Of a stretch of 64,000 nt of DNA, positions 8,333 through 17,138 are shown piece after piece. A program made the translations under genes and the position numbers. The DNA lies in the NCBI GenBank assembly GCA_946803585.1, contig CAMPEQ010000011.1, forward strand, positions 186,001 to 250,000. The letters are read 5' to 3'. This stretch comes from an uncultured Actinomycetes bacterium. Its GTDB lineage: Bacteria; Actinomycetota; Actinomycetes; S36-B12; UBA10799. Every line of letters begins with the position of its first letter. The first letter of the stretch is position 1. The notes beneath the pieces were generated by a model. It was not told where the DNA came from, made no database searches, and worked only from the letters and a program-made list of their open reading frames with translations.

Positions 8333-8914
8333 CTACCTCCCGACCTTCTTGACCATTCTCGTGTACGACCGTATTTGGTAGAGCCAGCGAAAGGGCCACA
8401 CCGAGCGGGTCGATTCGACGTCGAAACCGAGACGGCAGTAGAGAGCTTGCGCACGCGGATTCGAATCGACAACGTCCAGAGCGACGGCGGAGAGCCCCCG
8501 ATCCTGGGCAACTTCATCAGCGAAAGCCAACAGCTTGGACCCCACCCCTCTACCTCGCGCTTGAGGCGCGACCGCGACCCAATCGACATACAGACAACCG
8601 GCGGGTGGCGTGGTTTCGAGTGGGGCCAGAAGTGCAAGCCTGCGCGCGGCCCCCACGGTGCCGTAGATCTCGCGCGCAACCTCCCAGTCGTCCGAACTGG
8701 ACCGATGCTCGGCGTCAGTGAGCACCACAGCGCCGAGCAACTCCTCGTCACCCCAGGTGAGCGCAGTCGTCTCCGGGTCAAGAGTTGCGGCCAGAAACTC
8801 CTGGGCCCGTTCCACCTCACCGAGTGGGCGTTGCAGCTTGCCACTGAAGGCTTCCCATAGCAGTTTCGCAGCGAGCAGGCGGGACTCAGCCGTTAGCCCG
8901 AAACCGATCTCCAC
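8333..8914 (-). CDS. GNAT family N-acetyltransferase
   Basis: 193 residues. The C-terminal half holds the acetyl-CoA binding motif A, APQARGRGVGSKLL, followed by motif B (NPRAQALYCRLGF), the standard GNAT layout. The acceptor substrate cannot be predicted. It lies between the convergent pilin gene and a lipoprotein gene, with 12 bp to the latter. Confidence 0.85.
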   Translation of the reverse strand: MEIGFGLTAESRLLAAKLLWEAFSGKLQRPLGEVERAQEFLAATLDPETTALTWGDEELLGAVVLTDAEHRSSSDDWEVAREIYGTVGAARRLALLAPLETTPPAGCLYVDWVAVAPQARGRGVGSKLLAFADEVAQDRGLSAVALDVVDSNPRAQALYCRLGFDVESTRSVWPFRWLYQIRSYTRMVKKVGR

Positions 8915-8926
8915 TACTCCGCGCGA

Positions 8927-9880
8927 TTAGGAGGCAGGGGTCGGGTAGGGAGTGCCTTGGTTTGGATCCAAGAAGGCGAAGCACAGGGGCTCAAACGCGT
9001 CGTAGGTCCAACGGTTCCCGTTGTCGCTGGTGTAGCCGGTCACGATCTGATTGGAGACGCCGATGTACTGCTTGTTGTCTTTCTGAACGACCTTGCACTC
9101 CATCGCGTTGAAGAGACCACTCTGAACATTCTGAGTGGGATCCGTTCCACCGGTGTTGGAATAGCCGAGCTCAAGATTCTTGAATCCATCTGTGTCACTG
9201 AGGTGCAGAAAGAGGTCGTACCAAGCAGCGCCGCCAGCTCCAATGCCGATGTTGTGAGTGCCACCGGTCGCGTTCTTGGCCCCATGCCCTGCCAGTATTC
9301 CGGAGACGAACGTCTCGCCCGGTTGAACCACAACATCGGTAGTTCCGGCACCGTTGTAGTTGAGTTCGCAGTTTTCCGGGGAAAGGTCGACCCTGCCCAG
9401 TTTTTGCGAGAATGCAGCCTCATTACCCAGAGTGCTATTTATCGTAACGGAGTAAGTTTGCGTGCTCTTTGTGGTGTTAGTAACGATGACTGGGTTACTT
9501 GAGATGTTTCCTGCACACATGTTGATGGCATCGACGGGATAGACGGAAAGCCCGTCCATGTCTCCGATCGAGTCGCCAATAATGTCATCGAACTCGTCCG
9601 CTACGTCGTCGAAGCTATCGTCTAGGACCTTGCCAGTGGTGTCATCATCGTCGTCGTCATCGTCGGAGGGCGCGGTTCCCTTCACTGTGGGTCGCGACGA
9701 CGATGGGCTCGCACTAGGTGAGGTAGACACCAGCGGATTCGGGTCCACCCCGATAATCACGACTCCCGAGTTTGAGCTCGCTGCGTCATCGCTGGCGCCT
9801 TGCGTTTCGCTCGAACTGCAACCGGATAACAGCATGGTGCCAACGGCGACAGGAGCCAATGCGGCCCAGAAGATCTTCAA
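8927..9880 (-). CDS. Secreted lipoprotein with poly-Asp linker
   Basis: A 317-residue lipoprotein if the TTG at 9880 is used. That start is chosen because GAGGAG lies seven bases before it and it yields a normal signal peptide ending in the lipobox LLSGC (about residues 17-21); the frame stays open to 9943. After the lipid-anchored Cys comes a Ser/Pro/Thr-rich stretch and a run of eight Asp encoded by GAT/GAC triplets (9642-9665). The rest is a beta-rich extracellular domain with a few Cys and no family I recognise. Confidence 0.75.
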   Translation of the reverse strand: MKIFWAALAPVAVGTMLLSGCSSSETQGASDDAASSNSGVVIIGVDPNPLVSTSPSASPSSSRPTVKGTAPSDDDDDDDDTTGKVLDDSFDDVADEFDDIIGDSIGDMDGLSVYPVDAINMCAGNISSNPVIVTNTTKSTQTYSVTINSTLGNEAAFSQKLGRVDLSPENCELNYNGAGTTDVVVQPGETFVSGILAGHGAKNATGGTHNIGIGAGGAAWYDLFLHLSDTDGFKNLELGYSNTGGTDPTQNVQSGLFNAMECKVVQKDNKQYIGVSNQIVTGYTSDNGNRWTYDAFEPLCFAFLDPNQGTPYPTPAS

Positions 9881-10043
9881 GCGGATGCTCCTCGTCTTAG
9901 GAATTTGCCGAGCCTGGTGGCCCAGAAAAACACCATCCCACAAAGTCGCCTACGACGCAGGTCCTCGCTGCCGAGCGCAGGGCACAGCGACCACCGAGCC
10001 CTACAGCACCATTTCCCCGCCAATACTGCGGCAGAATGACCGC

Positions 10044-10349
10044 GTGACCCATTCCTTCACCGCCGAGCTGTGGATCTGGACCGCCAAAAAGTCCGAGTCG
10101 TGGACGTTCGTCACTCTCCCACCAGATCTCAGTGACGAGGTCCGTGCGCGTGCAACGCCGAGTAGAGGTTTTGGCTCGGTCCGGGTCGAGGTGACGATTG
10201 GGTCGACAACCTGGCGAACGTCGGTGTTTCCCGACAAGGAATCTGGGTGTTACGTGCTCCCGATCAAGGCCGCTGTTCGCTCGACCGAGGTGATTACTGC
10301 GGGAGACTCGGTCCACATCACGCTGCAACTAGTCGACGTGCCGGACTAG
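10044..10349 (+). CDS. DUF1905 domain protein
   Basis: About 101 residues from a GTG at 10044; the frame stays open much further upstream but that part is antisense to the lipoprotein gene. It begins [11 protein letters not shown] and contains [16 protein letters not shown], the DUF1905 pattern of a small beta-barrel often found in proteins of unknown role. Its stop overlaps that of the convergent DUF2200 gene by four bases. Confidence 0.75.
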   Translation: MTHSFTAELWIWTAKKSESWTFVTLPPDLSDEVRARATPSRGFGSVRVEVTIGSTTWRTSVFPDKESGCYVLPIKAAVRSTEVITAGDSVHITLQLVDVPD

Positions 10350-10684
10350 CGCAAGACCTTGTCCATACTTCTTCCACGCGCGAGCTCATCCACCAACTTG
10401 TCTAGGTAGCGGATCTGTTGCATCAACGGATCCTCGACATCCTCTACGCGTACTCCGCAGACGACGCCCGTGATGAGGGTCGCGTTCGGATTCATCGTCG
10501 CCGCCGCAAAGAAGTCCTGGAACGTTGTCTCGGCTATCAACTGGGCCTGTAGCCCAGCCTCGTCGAATCCAGTGAGCCACAGGATGACCTCGTCTAGCTC
10601 GTCCTGTGTTCGCCCCTTCTTCTCTATCTTGGCCAGATAGTGCGGATATACCGAAGAAAAGGGCGTAGTAAAGATCCGGCTCAT
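10346..10684 (-). CDS. DUF2200 family protein
   Basis: 112 residues beginning [19 protein letters not shown] and containing [15 protein letters not shown], the hallmark of DUF2200, a small cytoplasmic family of unknown function. Start and upstream stop overlap as ATGA with the DUF3817 gene (10681-10684), so they are co-translated. Confidence 0.85.
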   Translation of the reverse strand: MSRIFTTPFSSVYPHYLAKIEKKGRTQDELDEVILWLTGFDEAGLQAQLIAETTFQDFFAAATMNPNATLITGVVCGVRVEDVEDPLMQQIRYLDKLVDELARGRSMDKVLR

Positions 10685-11118
10685 GCAGAGTCCTTGCCGG
10701 AGCTAGATCCGCCTTGCTCAGTCCCAGGTGTCACTGGAGGTGCGACTGGGGACGCGAGCCTGCCTGTGCGCGATGCCCAGATCTCAAAGAGCAATGTGAA
10801 GAACGGTGGAACGGAAGCGATCAGCGCGAGGACTGTCGTCCAGAACCCCCACCGAAGCGGTCGAATACAAATCAGCACAGCGAGCAGATACAAGACGAAG
10901 ATCCCGCCATGAATCGGCCCAAAGATCTCGACCCCAATGGGATTACCAGTCGGTCCGTACTTGAAGAACATGCCCACTAACAAAGCTAGCCACGACAGGG
11001 CCTCTGCAAAGGCCACCACTCGGAAGAACCTCGCAACGGCAGGCAGTTTCTTTGGCTCGGTCACGTTAGTTGCCCTGGAAAGCTCTGATGCTTCTGTACC
11101 GGCTGCACTCACGCTCAC
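10681..11118 (-). CDS. DUF3817 integral membrane protein
   Basis: 145 residues with three transmembrane segments and the DUF3817 pattern ([19 protein letters not shown], then [13 protein letters not shown]). The N-terminus is cytoplasmic and Ser/Thr-rich, and the tail is Pro/Gly-rich. The family is widespread in actinobacteria and uncharacterised. GTG start. Coupled to the DUF2200 gene by a 4-bp overlap. Confidence 0.85.
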   Translation of the reverse strand: MSVSAAGTEASELSRATNVTEPKKLPAVARFFRVVAFAEALSWLALLVGMFFKYGPTGNPIGVEIFGPIHGGIFVLYLLAVLICIRPLRWGFWTTVLALIASVPPFFTLLFEIWASRTGRLASPVAPPVTPGTEQGGSSSGKDSA

Positions 11119-11227
11119 ATCGTAACTTCCATTGCTTTCTTCGCGGGTCGTCGGACCAATCTAGATGCGATACTCCTACCCGTGCGGCTAGCGCGAATCC
11201 CCCCGGGGAAATCGCTAATCTGCCAGC

Positions 11228-12313
11228 ATGTCCGACGCTGCGAATCCGACGGGTCGCAGTCAACGGACGCTGATGACGGTCTTCCAACGAGTCGGGCTCT
11301 TTACAGCGCTGGTACTTCTAGCCCTGACGTGGAGTGGCGCTATCTCCGCGACTGCGGCAACACCTACGCCGACTCCGGCACCGACCACTGCCACGCCGAC
11401 CACCATTCCGACGCCGACTCCAACGTCGACTCTGAAGGCTCCCCGACCACCCGACATCAATGCCAAAGGGAACGTCGATGTTGCCATCTTCGTTGAGCGA
11501 ATCGAACAGCTGGATATGGCGACGGGTTGGTTCGATGCCTTCTTCACGGTCGGGATGCGTTGTCCGTGGGATTGCACTTGGGATGAGTTCTCCGTCGTCA
11601 ACGGGAAGGTCAGCAGCGTCACGCAGATCCCCACCGGCGACACCCGCAAGCTTTGGTCAGTCGAAGCACGGATGTTCTTCACACCTGAACTGCATGACTA
11701 CCCCTTCGACGCCCAGCAACTACCGATCAAGATTGAGCATGCAGACGTCGACGCCAGGCTCGTGACCTTCGAGCCGCTCCTGGCACTTAGCGGGCTCGAA
11801 CAAGGGATGAATGTTTCCGGATGGAGCATCACCGGCTGGGATATGTCTTCGGGAGTCCACGACTACCTCGATCGTGATGAATTCTCGCAAATCGTTTTCA
11901 ACACCCTCGTTGACCGCAACACAATGTCCTCATCATTTAGCGTCCTCCTCCCTGCCCTGACAATGACGCTGATTGCCCTCGCATCGCTACTACTTCGAGA
12001 TCCCCGCGATCAGTTCCGAGCTGGTGGCACTGCGCTACTCGGAATGCTGCTCTTCTGGGTTGGGATCTCAAACACAATCGATCAAACCGCCTACATCACA
12101 CTTCTCGACAAGTTCATGGCTGTCATTTACGCGACTATCGCGCTTGTACTTCTGACAGCCGTCATCGGCGAGCTGGCGATTCAGCGCTTCGAGAAAGGCA
12201 AACTCCCTGCGGGCGAGACCTCATCACAACGCCAGCTCCTGCACAAGTGGTCAATCATTGGAGTGCCCACGTTCTTTGCGATCGCAATGTTGGGCGTTTG
12301 GCTAGCTCACTAG
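11228..12313 (+). CDS. Prokaryotic pentameric ligand-gated ion channel homologue
   Basis: 361 residues. A signal peptide (about 18-43) is followed by a Thr/Pro-rich stalk (45-75), a beta-sandwich ligand-binding-like domain (80-230) and four membrane helices: M1 235-256 with the conserved Pro at 242, M2 264-283, M3 293-314 and M4 341-360. The YPFDAQ motif at 158-163 and the M2-M3 linker TAYITLLDKF are diagnostic of Cys-loop-type receptors. A CPWDC pair sits at 112-116, not in the eukaryotic Cys-loop position. It should form a homopentameric ligand- or proton-gated channel with its receptor domain outside the cell; ligand and ion selectivity are unknown. Confidence 0.85.
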   Translation: MSDAANPTGRSQRTLMTVFQRVGLFTALVLLALTWSGAISATAATPTPTPAPTTATPTTIPTPTPTSTLKAPRPPDINAKGNVDVAIFVERIEQLDMATGWFDAFFTVGMRCPWDCTWDEFSVVNGKVSSVTQIPTGDTRKLWSVEARMFFTPELHDYPFDAQQLPIKIEHADVDARLVTFEPLLALSGLEQGMNVSGWSITGWDMSSGVHDYLDRDEFSQIVFNTLVDRNTMSSSFSVLLPALTMTLIALASLLLRDPRDQFRAGGTALLGMLLFWVGISNTIDQTAYITLLDKFMAVIYATIALVLLTAVIGELAIQRFEKGKLPAGETSSQRQLLHKWSIIGVPTFFAIAMLGVWLAH

Positions 12314-12942
12314 CTCCTGGCCAACTCCGGCAGAAGCTTGGCCGCTAGCCGTCCGACTCTGTCCGCCGTGGCGTAATTGTCCCCTTGCGGGTCGAGCAGG
12401 AAGCTCACCACGACCCGCACGACGACATCGACACTCTCTGCGACTTCATCCAGGGGGGTCGCAGCGCACTGCTGCGAGAACCACACCAGCAGGCCACTAT
12501 TCACCGCTTCCATTACGGGTGCTGCCCTAGTTGTGATGAAGGGAAGCAGCGAGTCGGACGTGCGTCCATCTGCAGCGGAGGAGGTCAGGATGGCCCGAGT
12601 TACCGGACTGAGTTCGGCCTCATCCAAAGTGAAGATCACGGCCTCGCGAACGGCATGTTGCGGCGTCGGGTGGCTAGCTTCGAGAACAGCCGAAATACCC
12701 GACATGAAGCGCTGCGCCTCATACTGAACGAGCGCCTCGCCTAGCTCATCTTTGTTACCGAACTCGGCGTAGAGGGTTGGTCGGCTGACCCCGACTTGGC
12801 TCGCAACTTTCCCGAAACGCACCTGATCCCATCCGACCTCAGTGAGCTCACGGGTAGCAACCTGCAATGCAAGTTCGCGCACTTCTTGCCGGAACGCGGA
12901 ACGTACGCTGACCCCAGACTGGGGACTATGGACGCCGGTCAT
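12310..12942 (-). CDS. TetR family transcriptional regulator
   Basis: About 210 residues from the ATG at 12942. The N-terminal helix-turn-helix reads FGKVASQVGVSRPTLYAEFGNKDEL, the TetR signature. The C-terminal ligand/dimerisation domain is helical and of unknown specificity. Its stop overlaps that of the convergent channel gene. A repressor of neighbouring genes is plausible, but no operator could be assigned. Confidence 0.9.
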   Translation of the reverse strand: MTGVHSPQSGVSVRSAFRQEVRELALQVATRELTEVGWDQVRFGKVASQVGVSRPTLYAEFGNKDELGEALVQYEAQRFMSGISAVLEASHPTPQHAVREAVIFTLDEAELSPVTRAILTSSAADGRTSDSLLPFITTRAAPVMEAVNSGLLVWFSQQCAATPLDEVAESVDVVVRVVVSFLLDPQGDNYATADRVGRLAAKLLPELARS

Positions 12943-13003
12943 GCCCTCACTTTGCCGCAAATCGATTCAGGTTGCTGAGGTTTACTCATCTCGCTGTGGA
13001 CTC

Positions 13004-13453
13004 TCAACTACTTCGCAGAGCTATCAAGTCCCCCGAAACAGCGCTGAGCAAAGCGGATAGCTCCGGTTCTGGCACCGGTGCTTCATCGGAGGGCTCATGG
13101 TCTGCTGCTTCGCGCTGGTACGACTCTTCGATTCGGCTAGTAGCTGCTAGTAGCTCGTTGCCCACTACTGCAAGCTGGCTCCCGGCAGCATGTGATTTTA
13201 CGCGAGGTACGAGCAGTTCGTCAGCTGCGTGCAATGGATAGGAAGCTGGCTCGAGCACAAGCTGGATACGCACTAGTCGATTCGCCATCTCATTGGCTCG
13301 GGCAGCGATCGATGGGCCCGGGTCGCCTCTATCCAACCGATTCAACGGCATCGAGGTCAGCCACGAGACCGTACGTTCAAGCTGGCGGCTTAGCTCCTCG
13401 CAGACCTCGGCCAGGCGCAGCTGATTTCTGGAATCCTCGGTGTCTGCCGGCAT
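13004..13453 (-). CDS. Hypothetical helical protein
   Basis: 149 residues, no recognised domain. The sequence is predicted to be mostly helical (EVCEELSRQLERTVSWL and similar amphipathic stretches) with an acidic Pro/Glu-rich linker before the C-terminal helix. No signal peptide or membrane helix is visible. It lies 2 bp downstream of the SGNH hydrolase gene on the same strand and is probably co-transcribed with it. Confidence 0.6.
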   Translation of the reverse strand: MPADTEDSRNQLRLAEVCEELSRQLERTVSWLTSMPLNRLDRGDPGPSIAARANEMANRLVRIQLVLEPASYPLHAADELLVPRVKSHAAGSQLAVVGNELLAATSRIEESYQREAADHEPSDEAPVPEPELSALLSAVSGDLIALRSS

Positions 13454-13455
13454 CT

Positions 13456-14514
13456 CTAGTTATCCGAATCCGCCGAGGTACTCGAATCGTCGTCTGCTGA
13501 ATCGATTGCTTCTTCCGAGAGTGGAGCCGGTGGTTCGGCACGCCGAATCGGTCGCAGGATCCGATGCCGTATCTGGGCCCATCTTCCGCTCGGGCCCCTC
13601 GCATCACCGGCGACTTGGCTGGCGACGACTTCAGTTCCGACGCGATCAACTGCGGTGATTGCTGCCCGAGAGACTGGGACCGCACCCTGTCCGCGACGTG
13701 AGTCCGCCATCCTCTCCTCCGGCTCGAGTAACGCCAATGAGTCAAGGATCGAGGGCAACAGCACCTGAGCAGTTGCCTCGTAGCCAACCGAGGAGGGATG
13801 GAATCGATCGTGGGCGAACATGTCGTCGGGATGTTCTTCAAAGTGCGGACCGAGCAGGTCCCCGAGAGAAACCGATCTGCCCCCTGCCTCCACGACCGCA
13901 ATCGTCTGGGCGGCAGCGAGTTGTCGCGATAGGCGCCGGGCAACCGACCTAAGCGGTTGCCGGATCGGCCGAATCGTACCGATATCGGGGCACGTCCCGA
14001 CGACGACTTCGGCACCCGCCTCGACTAGTCGAACAACCCCCTGTTCCAGATCTCGGATTGCCGACTGTGGGCGTGTCAGGTGGGTGACATCGTTCCCACC
14101 GATGATCACGACCGCGACGTGCGGTTGCAGGTGAAGGGCTCGAGTTACTTGAGCATCGAGGTCGGCACTTCGAGCTCCGACGGTGGCAACGATAACGAGG
14201 CGCACAGGCCGGTCGGCGGCCTCCGCGAGGCCTTGGGCAAGCAGCGCTCCGATCGTGTCTAGGGACGAGTCAGCACCTAGCCCGGCGGCAACCGAGTCAC
14301 CGAGTACGACGAGGCGCAACGACGTTCCACGTTGGCGTCTACCGTAGATCCCGTCCGCGTATGGCGCCGATTCACGCCGAAGCCCGATCGTGCGCCGAGC
14401 CATGAACCCCTCAGCAACGAGCACTCCGAGAGCGGCAGCTCCTACCCCAACAACACCCCCGCCGCCGTACAGCGCAGTCGTGGAGATCCGTCGCGCATTG
14501 GATGCCCTACTCAT
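13456..14514 (-). CDS. SGNH/GDSL-type hydrolase
   Basis: 352 residues. One N-terminal hydrophobic segment (about 14-36, Gly/Ala/Val-rich) anchors or exports the protein. Block I is VVLGDSVAAGLG with the catalytic Ser, block III is IIGGNDVTH with the Asn, and block V is DRFHPSSVGY with the Asp-His pair, so the active site is complete. The C-terminus is acidic and Ser-rich. Probably a cell-surface esterase or lipase; substrate unknown. Confidence 0.87.
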   Translation of the reverse strand: MSRASNARRISTTALYGGGGVVGVGAAALGVLVAEGFMARRTIGLRRESAPYADGIYGRRQRGTSLRLVVLGDSVAAGLGADSSLDTIGALLAQGLAEAADRPVRLVIVATVGARSADLDAQVTRALHLQPHVAVVIIGGNDVTHLTRPQSAIRDLEQGVVRLVEAGAEVVVGTCPDIGTIRPIRQPLRSVARRLSRQLAAAQTIAVVEAGGRSVSLGDLLGPHFEEHPDDMFAHDRFHPSSVGYEATAQVLLPSILDSLALLEPEERMADSRRGQGAVPVSRAAITAVDRVGTEVVASQVAGDARGPSGRWAQIRHRILRPIRRAEPPAPLSEEAIDSADDDSSTSADSDN

Positions 14515-14526
14515 CGCATTTCCTCA

Positions 14527-15240
14527 TCACCAAGCATCCTTGCGCCGCAAGAACCCGCGGACTACCTCGCGTGCATTCACATCGATGTGAGGTCCATGCG
14601 TGAAGGCCACAGTGTCGTACTGCATCTCACCAAGGACGTGGGCTGACTGCTGATTGAGCTTGTGTGACGAGCAGAACATCGGCACCGGCCACGACATCCG
14701 ATGGGCCATATTCCAGATCGCATCGCCGGTGATCATCACTGCCGTCGGCTCATGTACGAGCGAGATGTGACCCGGTGAATGCCCCGGCGTGTGATGAATC
14801 CGAATACCGCCAGCGAGGTCGAGTAGTTGACCATCCTTCAGCTCGGTCGCGACCGGAACAGGGTCGAAGCCGCCAAAGCCTGTTCGGGTAAACAGGCGTC
14901 CGAGCGCCATCGAGGAATCCATCGGCGAGGGCTCCCCCGCTTCGACGTAGTGCGCATCGTCGGCGTGGACAGCAACGCCTGCTACTCCGGTTCGCCGAAC
15001 CATCTCAGCGGCGCCACCGGCATGGTCGCTATGAGCGTGGGTCAGCAGGATCTGTTGAACGTCACCCGGGTGCTTCCCGATCGCAGCAAGCCCAGCCACG
15101 ATTCGTTTGGGCGCGGACTTGATCCCACAGTCAACGAGTGCAACTGACCCATCCTGGGCGACAAAGACCATCGTGTTGATGAAGTCACCGGCAGTTGGTA
15201 TCCGGAACACCCCCGGCGCGATGTTCACTATGGCTGGCAC
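14527..15240 (-). CDS. Metallo-beta-lactamase-fold hydrolase
   Basis: About 237 residues from a GTG at 15240, which has GGAGG six bases upstream. The zinc-binding motif is HAHSDHAGG, with HTPGHSPGH and GDAIW further on, the classical order of the superfamily. This is the glyoxalase II-like/lactonase-like branch of generic hydrolases; the substrate cannot be predicted. It precedes the SGNH hydrolase gene by 12 bp on the same strand. Confidence 0.88.
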   Translation of the reverse strand: MPAIVNIAPGVFRIPTAGDFINTMVFVAQDGSVALVDCGIKSAPKRIVAGLAAIGKHPGDVQQILLTHAHSDHAGGAAEMVRRTGVAGVAVHADDAHYVEAGEPSPMDSSMALGRLFTRTGFGGFDPVPVATELKDGQLLDLAGGIRIHHTPGHSPGHISLVHEPTAVMITGDAIWNMAHRMSWPVPMFCSSHKLNQQSAHVLGEMQYDTVAFTHGPHIDVNAREVVRGFLRRKDAW

Positions 15241-15360
15241 GGCGCACCTCCGATCGCGGGCAAGACTCCAGCCCACTCTAGTGGGCTTCGGCCTAGCGGT
15301 GTGCAGTCAGTCGAGCTCGAGAACGCTGCGCCCAGGACTGCATGCGAGACATCACAGTGT

Positions 15361-15443
15361 GCCCAGGACGGGACTTGAACCCGTACGACCGTTAAGTCAC
15401 TCGGGTTTAAGCCGAGCGTGTCTGCCGATTCCACCACCTGGGC
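15361..15443 (-). tRNA. tRNA-Leu(TAA)
   Basis: The minus-strand sequence folds as a class II tRNA. The acceptor GCCCAGG pairs with CCTGGGC, the anticodon stem CTCGG/CCGAG closes the loop CTTAAAC with anticodon TAA, there is a long variable arm, and the T arm carries GGTTCAAGT. The 3' CCA is not encoded. It reads UUA and UUG codons. Confidence 0.96.
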
Positions 15444-15516
15444 CCGCGGTCAGGCCGACGCGACCACATATGCGACCGGACTAGCCAACTACCGCGTTGA
15501 GTTGGAGGGTACCGGG

Positions 15517-16065
15517 TTACAGGTAAGTCTGGCGGACGTGGATCGCATGAGCCCCCGCAACGCGATCGAGAAATAGCAGCCCGTTGAGGTGGTCGATCTC
15601 ATGTTGGATTGCTCGGGCCTCAAATGCATCAGTGGTGATGACTACCTCGCGGCCGGACCCGGGCACCCAGCCTCGGACGGTGACACGGGTTGCGCGCTTC
15701 ACATCACCGGTAAAGTCAGGGACGGATAGGCAACCCTCCCGCGCCTTCTCATTGCGCGACGCTTGCTCCAACACCGGGTTGCACAGAACAAACAACCCAT
15801 GGCTGGTCCGGGTCTTCGGATGGTCACTTACATCCAGGCTGAAGACTCGGCTGGCAACGCCGATCTGGTTCGCAGCGAGTCCGACACACCCAGCCGATGC
15901 CTGCATCGTTGCGACCAGATCCGCCGCAAGTTCGATGACTTCTGGCGATGACGGATCGACGTCATCGCACGGACTACTGAGGACCGCATTCGGTGCTGCG
16001 ACATGGGAGCGAACCTGCCCGGCCTCGAAGTCGCCATGCAACAGCTCACGTGGGTCGTCGCTCAC
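15517..16065 (-). CDS. def: Peptide deformylase
   Basis: 182 residues with all three deformylase motifs: GLAANQIGV (motif I), EGCLSVP (motif II with the metal-binding Cys) and QHEIDHLNG (motif III, HExxH). It removes the formyl group from nascent N-terminal methionine. It starts 11 bp after the ACT-domain gene, so the two are likely co-transcribed. The C-terminus is short. Confidence 0.95.
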   Translation of the reverse strand: MSDDPRELLHGDFEAGQVRSHVAAPNAVLSSPCDDVDPSSPEVIELAADLVATMQASAGCVGLAANQIGVASRVFSLDVSDHPKTRTSHGLFVLCNPVLEQASRNEKAREGCLSVPDFTGDVKRATRVTVRGWVPGSGREVVITTDAFEARAIQHEIDHLNGLLFLDRVAGAHAIHVRQTYL

Positions 16066-16076
16066 AGCAAAGACTC

Positions 16077-16592
16077 CTAGAAAACGTCGACAGAATCGAC
16101 TGGCCGTAGCGAGATCTCAACACCTAGTTCAGTCGCGGCGGCTGAGAGTCGACGGACCAACTCCTGGTTGTCGGTTGTAGCTGGCAGCGTGACATCGGCA
16201 CTCACGACATACAGCGACCCAACCAGTCGCGTCGATAGATCGGTGATGTTGCCGCCATTGGCAGCAATCTCGCGGGTAACCGCTGAGACGATTCCAGGCC
16301 GGTCAGAACCGTGCACGTTCAACCAATGAGTTGGTGCATCTGGTTCGATCGCCTCGACTGGGAGCTCGACGACTGATACCAGGAGTTCGGCTGCCCGAAG
16401 GGGATCGACTGCCTCGTCGACCTCAGCAAGTGAGGCGTCCAAGTCAACAATGAGGGTCCACGCGAAGTGCCCACGCAATAACGTCATCGACGAATCTTCG
16501 AGATTGCCGCCGTGCGCCCCAAGGGCACCGGTTATATCGGCAACAATTCCGGGACGGTCATGGCCAACGACAGTGACTCCGAAGCTACTCAC
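16077..16592 (-). CDS. Two-ACT-domain protein, GcvR-like
   Basis: 171 residues made of two ACT domains. The first begins FGVTVVGHDRPGIVADITG and the second HWLNVHGSDRPGIVSAVTRE, each with the DRPGIV ligand-binding turn and a following GGN loop. No catalytic domain is attached. GcvR-type proteins bind amino acids such as glycine and act through a partner, so regulation by an amino acid is a fair inference. It is followed by def. Confidence 0.83.
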   Translation of the reverse strand: MSSFGVTVVGHDRPGIVADITGALGAHGGNLEDSSMTLLRGHFAWTLIVDLDASLAEVDEAVDPLRAAELLVSVVELPVEAIEPDAPTHWLNVHGSDRPGIVSAVTREIAANGGNITDLSTRLVGSLYVVSADVTLPATTDNQELVRRLSAAATELGVEISLRPVDSVDVF

Positions 16593-16622
16593 CTAGGTAG
16601 CCTACCTCGCTAGCTAGGAGAT

Positions 16623-16790
16623 CTAGCGAGTCTCTTTGTGAGCGGTGTGCTTACCGCAACGCGAACAGAACTTCTGCAGTTCAATGCGATCTGGGTCGTT
16701 GCGGCGGTTCTTCTTGCTGATGTAGTTGCGCTCTTTGCACTCGCCACAAGCAAGAGTGATTTTGGGTCGTACGTCGGAAGCCTTGCCCAC
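16623..16790 (-). CDS. rpmG: 50S ribosomal protein L33
   Basis: 55 residues from a GTG at 16790. The open frame extends to 16922, but that runs into the tRNA-Met gene and is not ribosomal. The protein has [22 protein letters not shown] and a second Cys pair CSRC, so it is the zinc-binding form of L33. It follows tRNA-Thr and tRNA-Met on the same strand, a usual actinobacterial arrangement. Confidence 0.95.
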   Translation of the reverse strand: MGKASDVRPKITLACGECKERNYISKKNRRNDPDRIELQKFCSRCGKHTAHKETR

Positions 16791-16889
16791 GGCAGTGCCT
16801 TTCGTTGAAACTGAAACTGAATCGTGCTGGTTTACTGCAGTGCGGTTGCACTTTGGTGGATCAAACGCGCTCTCGCGCGCGGTGGTAAG

Positions 16890-16963
16890 TAGCGAGGGCC
16901 GGACTCGAACCGGCGACACCACGATTATGAGCCGTGTGCTCTAACCACCTGAGCTACCCCGCC
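16890..16963 (-). tRNA. tRNA-Met(CAT)
   Basis: A 74-base cloverleaf on the minus strand, from GGCGGGG to CCTCGCT (two G-U pairs in the acceptor stem). The anticodon loop CTCATAA carries CAT. The T arm GCCGG-TTCGAGT-CCGGC is perfect. The fully paired first base pair suggests the elongator type. No CCA is encoded. Confidence 0.95.
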
Positions 16964-16967
16964 ATAA

Positions 16968-16987
16968 CGCAGGGTCTTCACCCTGCG
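16968..16987. other. Perfect 8-bp hairpin between two tRNA genes
   Basis: CGCAGGGT-CTTC-ACCCTGCG forms a perfect stem with a four-base loop in the spacer between tRNA-Thr and tRNA-Met. There is no T tract on either strand, so it is more likely a processing or stability element of the tRNA precursor than an intrinsic terminator. Confidence 0.55.
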
Positions 16988-17036
16988 CGTTTACGGAGCT
17001 CTCACCCCGCGGCATTGCGAGGCTTGCGCCTCATCG

Positions 17037-17109
17037 AGCCCCTTTACGGAATCGAACCGTAGACCTTTTCCTTACCATGGAAACGCTCTACCGACTGAGC
17101 TAAAGGGGC
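17037..17109 (-). tRNA. tRNA-Thr(GGT)
   Basis: A 73-base cloverleaf on the minus strand. The acceptor GCCCCTT pairs with AAGGGGC, the D arm is TAGCTCAGTCGGTAGAGC, and the anticodon stem TTTCC/GGAAA closes the loop ATGGTAA with anticodon GGT. No CCA is encoded. First of the tRNA-Thr, tRNA-Met, rpmG series. Confidence 0.96.
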
Positions 17110-17138
17110 AGGTTGTGCGTCAACAACTCACGCGACTG

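Noticed and set aside
15301-15360. Inverted repeat GCAGTC/GACTGC after tRNA-Leu as terminator
   Set aside because: The stem is only 6 bp with a 27-base loop and no T tract.
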